Positions 26,122 to 34,779 of a stretch of DNA of 64,000 nucleotides are shown in pieces. Position 1 is the stretch's first letter; the number at the start of each line of letters is the position of its first letter. The translations under genes were made by a program, and so were the position numbers. Under the pieces are notes generated by a model. That model searched no databases. It saw only the letters and a list, made by a program, of their open reading frames with translations, and had not been told where the DNA came from. The DNA is from Dipteris shenzhenensis (taxonomy: Eukaryota; Polypodiophyta; Polypodiopsida; Gleicheniales): assembly GCA_047967505.1 (NCBI GenBank), contig CM106540.1. One strand, given 5' to 3'.

Positions 26122-29100
26122 GTGAGGAGCGATGGAGCCCTCTCCTCTCCCTCCCTGTCTTCGTCCGTACCATCGCCATCCGTACCATCCCCATCCATAC
26201 CATCGCCGTCCGTACAATCCCGGTTCGTACAATCCCAGACCTTGCTGGCTCTTCTGTCGTTCGTACAGCTATCGTCAGCTGTATGGTTTTTCGTACCGCT
26301 AACGTGCAAGCTGTTGCCTTTTGTACCGCCGCTCGTACAATCTCCTGCGCAGTCTCCCATACTCTTCCCGTGCCCTTTAGACCCCCCCGTACAACCCTCC
26401 GTTCCTGTTGTACGGACTTTCGTATAGGATGTACGATTGACCCTACAGTCTGTACGGCAGACTGTACAACCTGTACAGTCCCCTGCACAGTCCCCTCTCT
26501 CTTTTGTTTTCTCAGCCTCGGCACCTCCTTCTGCCTCTGCTCCTCATGTGTTCCTTCGGCGAAAGCATGATGGTCTGCCTGTCTCCCCTTTCATCAAATT
26601 GGTAAAGCTGGATAATTCTGATGGCCCTTATTCTTCTCTCCAGCTGGATCTTCTTTGCCAATTGTGCTCTCTGTTACAGAAGTTTCTTCATCGAGTTTCC
26701 CGCTTGTTTGTTCCTTGGATTATGCTCTTTTGGTCTCTGGTCTTGGACATGCTCAGCAATTTGGAGTCTGCCTATACTTCATGGGCAGGGTTTTATCTTC
26801 AGCTCAGCTCCGTCATTGGGCTGATGTTGCAGTGGGTCTGGATTGTATTTCTTCCTTTGTCTTTCTAGGAAAAGGATTTTACTATGCCATGTAATGCCCT
26901 GGGATCCACTTTTCGATCCTTCTGCAACACTTCTGACTCACTGTCCGGTTTGGATTACTCTCAAAGCGCTGCCTGTGCCTCTTTTTCAGCATCTTCCAAC
27001 TCTTGCAGCTTTTTTGGGAAGGCCTCTCCGTATTTCGAGACAGGAGTTCTTGCAAGCCTCCTGTGATGTTCGTCTTTGCATCCTGTGGGATATGACGCAG
27101 CCCGTGCCATCTACTTTGGATCTTGATTTGGGATTTGCTCATCTGATGCGTATCAAGCTCCATTTTGCATCTTTCCCCACTGCATGTTATTGGTGCCGAC
27201 AGGTTGGTCATTTTGCACGTGCTTGCCCTTCTATATCCAGGCCCATACCACCTGCTCCTTCTTCAGCTGTCTCCGGCTTCTGCTATGGCTTCTTTGGCGA
27301 AGCCCTCTACTACTCCGAAGCACTACTGGAGGAAGGTTGATAAATCACAGGCAAATCTTCCTCTTGCTGAAGAAGCTCAGGATTGCACCCTTGTTGAGCA
27401 CCATCAGTTTTCTTCTACTCAGGATATGGATGTACCCCTTGCAGAGGGCAATTTACAAGATGACATGCATGCTCTCTCAGGATACTGCCCCTGCTCTTAC
27501 TCAGATTGATCCTCCGAATGAAGCTCAAATGCTGAACCCTGCTTCATCAGATGCAGCTTTTTCATCGGAAGATACGGATGTTGATATAGCTTCTCTGCCT
27601 TTGATGCCTATGTCAGAGTCTTCTTCTGTCAGGGATGTAGAAGTACCTTTTTTACTGGAATCTTTTCATCCCATGTTACAACATGTTTTTGACCCTCTGA
27701 TTCAAAAATTTCGGGTACCAGCCTATATCAAGAAGAATCACAAGGGCAAAAAACAGCTTGTTTTTATTGATGGTGTGGTTTCATCACTGCATCAGTTTTT
27801 ACAGCAGAACAATTTGAAGCTGGAGGATGCTGTGTTTGACTCTCCTCCAGCTTGATATGTAACTTTTTACTTGGCTACCTCATGACTTTTGCTCTGAGGT
27901 TTTACTTGTAAAAAACTTTTTTCTTGTACTTATTGGTGGGTTTTTACCTCTTTTGAGGTTTCCCACACAGAAATATAAAGATTTCACTTTTTTTTAAAAA
28001 AAAAGTGTGTGTGTCCCTATGGTTTCCAAGACTACAGCTCTATTTTAGTTGCAAAATCTGGTTTATGGTCTTTATAAGAATCATCATGACAACTTTGTCA
28101 AACTCTAGTTCTCCTTTTAGTACTAAAGCCGCTAAATGTTTGTTTATAGTCTTCATAAAATTCACAGTATCTGCTGTAATCAATCGGGAAATGCTTACCT
28201 AGAATATAGATGTTATTGTGCTTTGGCAACCCCACAAACATGCAATTTTGCACTTGCCATTCTTATTGTTGACCTCCCTCCCTACTCGCTATGATTGAGC
28301 TTATACGTCTATTTTCAATCAAAGCAAATAAGTGTATTGTGCGTCCCTTTTACTTTAATTGGTGAATTGTGTGGCTTTCGTGTTGGAATGCATTCCATGC
28401 ATTTTGTATCGCATAAACAATAGTAAAAGGGATGAGAGAGCATTATTTACCTTCGAGTTGGAATGCTCGGCATAGCCATGAAGCAAAGGAGTTGTGTTGC
28501 CAACCACTCATGAGGTATAGACTCCAGAAAGGTTGGAGAGTCCTTTCTCTTTATATTAAATACATTACTTAATGATGGATGTCTACATCATAGATAGCCT
28601 CCTCTTGTCCTTGTACATTAACCTTGTACATAGAGGATGAAAACCAAGACTAAGCAACTGCCTTACGATTGCAATGGCGTAAAATAAAACAGCAACCAAG
28701 GCTACTTGGAAGCTCAAGCTTTACCTCGTAAAGTATTAAGCCAGTATCTCGCCAATTGTAGAGCTTATAGTAGCATTGTGAATCATCGATTTAAAACTCA
28801 AGACGTCATGGCACACTTGGAGCCACATGAAAGAGAATCGGGCAACAATGTAGATAAGGCATGGCAAACTGTGGAGCTAAAGAGAGCTAAGAAAAAGCTG
28901 AAAACTGGAAAAGGAAGCCGCTGAAACAGAACTCCAAACCTCTACTCAGAGCCTGGGCTATGGTGCTGCGTACACACCTCCTAGAATCACCCAAGGCTGC
29001 TGATTTTGCTGATGTCCTGCAGGGAATTCTAGAGGGGCTAGAGGCTGCTTTGGGGCTGGAGAACGAGGCTGATCTGAGGAGGGACTGAATGAGGAATGAG

Positions 29101-32100
29101 GGCAGAAAGCCCCCCTTTATATGGGGGGCTGGAGGGGGTTGGTTGGCTGGCCCAACCAGCCTGAAATAGCCAGTCGGCTGGTTGGCCCTTAAATCCACCC
29201 CTCCAGGCTGCTTAGGGAGGGGCAGAAGGAAGCCTATAAAAGTTGCCTTCCTTGGCCCATTTCCCTTGATGTGGAGCTGCCTCAGCGGGCCCTTTTGGGC
29301 TCCTATCTTGGCTGCTCCTGTCCTCTTCTCTTGGTCCAGCCGTTGGGGCCTTTATGGGTTCCCACCCTAGGCTGAGACCTAGACCTAGCTAAACCATAAG
29401 ATGGAAACACTAGCCTACTGTGTTCTCCAGTGGTTACTAGTGAACAGGGATTGATCTAAGGCTTGAGAGACTGACCTATGTAGCTCGTGCCTCATTGTCC
29501 TTGGACTAGGGCTCACAATGGGATCACGGCATGACAAAATCACCTAGAATCGGGATCCACTAGCACTTGTCGATGTAGCCAGTTGTCACCTTGCACCCAA
29601 GTGGAGGGGTGCATGTGACAGGAGAGGGGCTGAATTCCACTCACTGAAATTGGTTGATCTTCAAGCGATTTCAAGCCCCTATGCGAGGGTCAAAGAGAAC
29701 TCTCTTCTTCTATGTCTCACCATTGGCATTCCCTTTCAACTTGGGGAGAAAGACAACCATGGAGAGGCTCAAGAGGATGATACTGAAGAAGAAAACAACT
29801 CTGATGCCACAACTATTTTAAATCCGTGTGTGACATGGAACGAGGACCATCATTGCTGCAACTGATCCATGGCTCTGCTCACCTAATCACCCAATAGGAG
29901 AGAGGGACAATCTGGACGCAAATACTTGTCAAGTGTGTCAGCTTCCAAACTAGATTCGCGAAATCCATTTCAAACATTCCAAATTTTGTGGGATAAATGA
30001 GATTTTAGGAACCTAGTATCGACAGAATGGGAAGGTAGGTTCGAGAAAGATAACCTGAAATCGATCCAAGAAAGGACAAACACTCAAACTCATGAATATC
30101 AAACGGTTCACAGTCCTTTAAATAAGGATAGTTCTAATTGACCACAGTTCACTTTCTTTTAAAGGCATCATAAATTAATTCTCGGATGGATCAATCATTT
30201 TGGTAACAGTGGACTAGGGACTTCCACAATTAACATATGCTCGTGAGCCGTAAGTACCGGGTCTGAATGTTACCCTAGAGGAAACTTTTTGATTCATTTT
30301 GGAGGCTGAGATCATGGAAAACGAAGTGTATGCTTTGTAGAAGCGTGGGGGTGCTCTAATTTTCTGTGCTAAACTGACGTAGCGCGATTTGTAGATAGAA
30401 AGAATGCTTCGAAGGAGATGAACAACACTGATAGGACATCAACCAAGCACGTAGTGGCAAAGCACTGTTAAGTTCTGTGAAAGCTTTCATCAGATACTAG
30501 ACATGATATAGTTTAGAGGTCACTCTCTGATTAATTTTGCGGGTTGAGATAATGAAAAACAGAATCTACGCTTTTTAAAAGTACTCTTGAAGGAGATCAA
30601 CAATATTAATAGGACCGAGTTGATAGACGCGAGACAATCTAGATTTTGCATAATTGTTCAGCCTCATGCAATAGCTGATGGAATCATATCTACATCATAA
30701 TTAGTGTGCTTGCATAAGATTCTTTACATATAATCTTGGAGGAGAAACACTAGGAGACCGAACTCTCATTTGATTGGAAAACATCGTTCCACATAGGTGA
30801 TAAACGATCTAAAAATTAGATCTTGCAAAGGTGTGGATCATAGTACATGCACGCTTGAGCAGAAAGAAAAAAAGAAAGTCTATTAAAGTCTACGAAAGAC
30901 CGATGTGTCTATGAGAGTGATAAAAACCTGATACAAACAAGCAAAAGGGTGGAGTTACTAAGCGAGCACCAACCATCATCCATGCTGAATGCTAAGTCCT
31001 AAAAATACATAGTCATATAGCATCAATGGTGTCATCAACATCGTCCTCATAAGTACAAGTGACCTCATGATGGTGTAAGTGTCAAGGGGGACTCGGGGGA
31101 AGGGCGAGATCGTGATGATGTGTAGCCCATGATGGAGGAAAACTCTTGTCGACTAGAACTTACGGCAGTAATACGTCATCACATATACATTGGTTCTTGA
31201 CAAAAAGTGTTCGCATGCGCTTCAACAACACGTAGAGTAGAAGAGAAGAAGAAGAATGCAAGTACGTAGCGAAAAGAGTTGGGAATGCAAGTACGTAGAG
31301 GGTACCACGTTGATGCAGGGCATGAGGAGATGGGTGAGACTCTAAATGCTTGGTGACACCACCATTGAGCCAACGCTCGGTATGGGTATGGCAGCTCTAG
31401 TCGGAGCACCCTCTGGTTTATGGAGTTTTAGCGCATGGTGAGTTGGAGGCCTGGGGGTCAAAGGCAAGTCTCGCATGCCTGGGTCCGTCAGGGTCTTGGT
31501 ATCTTCTCCGCTCTCTAAGTTTCTCGTAAAATACGGAGGGTCCACACTTGAGATGGTGCCGAATAAATAAGGTGGGGGGAAAGAGTTCTCCATGAGATGT
31601 TTGGTGGGTGTAAGTGCCTCACACAGCAAAGCCGGCTCTCAAAACGAAATAAATAAAGAACTTTTGTGGTCTCAACTGCTCACCAAAAGCATTCTTCGAG
31701 GTAGTTTTCATGGTTGAACTAATATGTAGTCATGCACTCTAACGATTCCTTTTCCATCATAGCGAAGATATTGGTAATCACTAGATGTAGATGGTGATTC
31801 TAAAGGGTATCATGATGATGCAGCGTTGAAGATGATGATCAAGTCGCTGAAGGCGATCGTGCATAGACTCTGAGTGATTTCTATAGCATCAATCTCTAAG
31901 GACGCAATAGTAGAACAAAGCATTAACATCTCGGTTTTGGGCCATTGTTAGATGACCAAAGCGAAAGGGAGTTGACAATGCGAAAGGTTTTGTGAAAAGT
32001 GGAGTTGACACAATGTGCTGTCAAAAGACATAGAGAACAGGTAGAGAAAACCAAACATAGCTTCACATCCCATCTAGCGTCACAAGAAATGTTTTGTCTG

Positions 32101-34494
32101 TTTTGGCGTTTCGATAGGTTTTGTTTCGTGTTGTCAGACGAAGCGGATAGGTTTTGAAATGATACTTAATATATTCAAGGATAGTGGCAAATAAGATATG
32201 TTATACTCAAGTTTAGAGTGAACAACTAATCGTTACCTTATACTCTCTACAAAAGGAGATCACTTCAGATAAATTGCCCCGCCTTAGCAATACTCGCGAA
32301 CCCAATACGTGGATGTGCTCAAATGGGGTAGAGAGAACCTCTATTTATTTATAAATGAAAAGCAAAGCATTGGACAAGCAAGAAAAGCTCAAGTTGCTGA
32401 AGGCAATTGTGCAGAGCTTTCAACAAGCAAAAATCAGGCAGAGGTTTCATTCCGCATGGAATGGAATTCCACATAGACTGTGAGTGACTTCTATAGCATT
32501 GATCTCTAAAGAGGCAATAGTATAACAAAGCATTAACATCTCGGTTTTGGGCCATTGTTAGATGACCAAAGCGAAGGGGAGTTGACAATGCGAAAGGTTT
32601 TGTGAAAAGTGGAGTTGACACAATGTGCTGTCAAAAGACAGAGAACAGGTAGAGAAAACCAAACATAGCTTCACATCCCATCCAGTGTCACAAGAAACGT
32701 TTCGTTTGTTTCGGCATTTCAATAGGTTTTCTTTCGTTTTGTTTCGCGTTGTCAGACGAAGCGGATAGGTTTTGAAATGATACTTAATATATTCAAGGAT
32801 AGTGGCAAATAAGATATGTTATACTCAAGTTTAGAGTGAACAAAGAGGAACATAAGTCAAGACACACCCAAAAAGGAGATTTAAAATGTAAACCACATTC
32901 TTCAAATTTATTTCAAGCTTTCAATCTTGATTCTCAAGTTTCAACTTCAGATAAACCAATCTTTATGGATTGAAAAGCATATTGATTCTAGAATCTAGAT
33001 ATATGAACATTGAATAATTGAAAAACGAAAAAAAGCTGTTAAAAAAAATATTTCAGGATTTGGGCGAAACAGCATTTCGTGTAGTTTTGTCTTGTGTCGA
33101 AACGCTTTTCGATGCATTCTCCAACTCACCCTCTCACTGCTTCCCGTCTTTACGCATATCCACCATAGCAGTCCTTAGTCTTCTTAGACTTCTTATAGCA
33201 GATTTCTATGGAGATACAATTTCTCTGAGTTGGAGAGCCCGAGCAGCAGTGACAGATTGACATCCTTAGACGTGATGTCTCACGATCTAGATTGAGGCTA
33301 GCGATCTTCTGAACGAGATAGCACGATACTCGTTGATCTCATTCCATACCCTACACCTCTTGACACAGTCTGGACTTGGGTAAACTATATGGATGGTGTA
33401 AGCAATCGAAACCTCCCATTACTTAGCCCAACATGTAAACCATGCTCATTATTCTCTTCCAAACTTTACTGGGTGCTTAATCAATGAAGGGATAATGTGT
33501 TTGACAGCACTTCTGTAGGTTTTTTTGGTAAAGCCTCGGTCGTCGTTTATGTCAATCCCTGTGTGATCATTGTTTAGATGCACTAATTCTTGTCTTCCAG
33601 GAACATAAGCTTGTCTGATAGCACCTGTAAGAATCAAGGAAGCACATCTAACAGAAATTCTGCAAGCTGTCACCATGTACAGCTAATGCTTGTAAGAGTG
33701 TCATCACACAGTCAAGCATGACAGTTCTCACTGGTTGGAAGAACTCTACTGCCACCTAGGTTGTGGACTCCACCTCTATGCATGTGACAAATGCCACTCA
33801 GCTTTTGTCACATACACATGCCCTTGTAGTATTCTGCAATATTGCACCTCTAGTCCCCAGCAAGTCATGATACTCATGGCAGTAACCTGAAAGATAGATC
33901 CTAGGACAGCCTTGTGGACACTCAGGGCTTCCTAGGTGTTCTTGGACTACTAGTATGGTAGCCCACAATTGCATTGAGTCGTGAAGCTTTTTGTACAGAC
34001 AAAGCTACAGCCTACATTTGTACAAATTCTCCCCTTTGCAAAAGCAGAGTGCATATCCAGCTTTATGTTCAATCTGCCAAGACTTTGCCTTCAATCTGAC
34101 ATTTCCTGCATTCGTGTATGTTCCTTGAATTGATGCAATGCGTAAAGAGTTTCTGTAGATTGCTTTTATCAGCATGATCACATCCTTGGCATACATTAAC
34201 AGCAACAAGAAAAAAGAGCAACTAATCATGCTTCTCCCCTACCATCCATCCTGATCCATGCCTTTAGAGTAGATTAGCACAGGTAGAAGACTCCTGAATA
34301 AATAGACTGAAATTGTCAATAAGAATTGTGGTTAGTGCTCTCTGTATTTGTGAAAAGCTTTATTTTTTAAAGGGAAAAGGGGACTGAGATAACACATTCA
34401 GAGTTATTATTCATACATAGACTAAGATGGTGATTGCAGGTATTTACCTCCGGAGTGCTTTGAAGTGAACAAAACCCCACTTATATCATCTAAG

Positions 34495-34532
<38 letters not shown>

Positions 34533-34734
34533 CCTCCCCGCCCACCCCCTTTCCCCCCCTTTCCTTTTCCCCAGGGCAAAAACTAGGAAGGCACTCAAAC
34601 ACACTACCATCTTTATGATTATTTCTATTTTGTATTCATCATGGGTGTTTATGCCTGCTTAGGGGTCTGGCCTGTCATCTCATTCTATTAGGTTCTTTCA
34701 GTCTCATAGACCCTTTGGTCTTTCGAAGACTTTT

Positions 34735-34779
<45 letters not shown>

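Noticed and set aside
26052-26570. Long Val/Cys-rich and His/Thr-rich frames around the GT repeat
   Set aside because: They are translations of the microsatellite and the GTAC-rich stretch.
33449-34229. Minus-strand frames in the right part of the 17.6-kb intron
   Set aside because: They look faintly protein-like but match no retroelement or host family and are split by stops.
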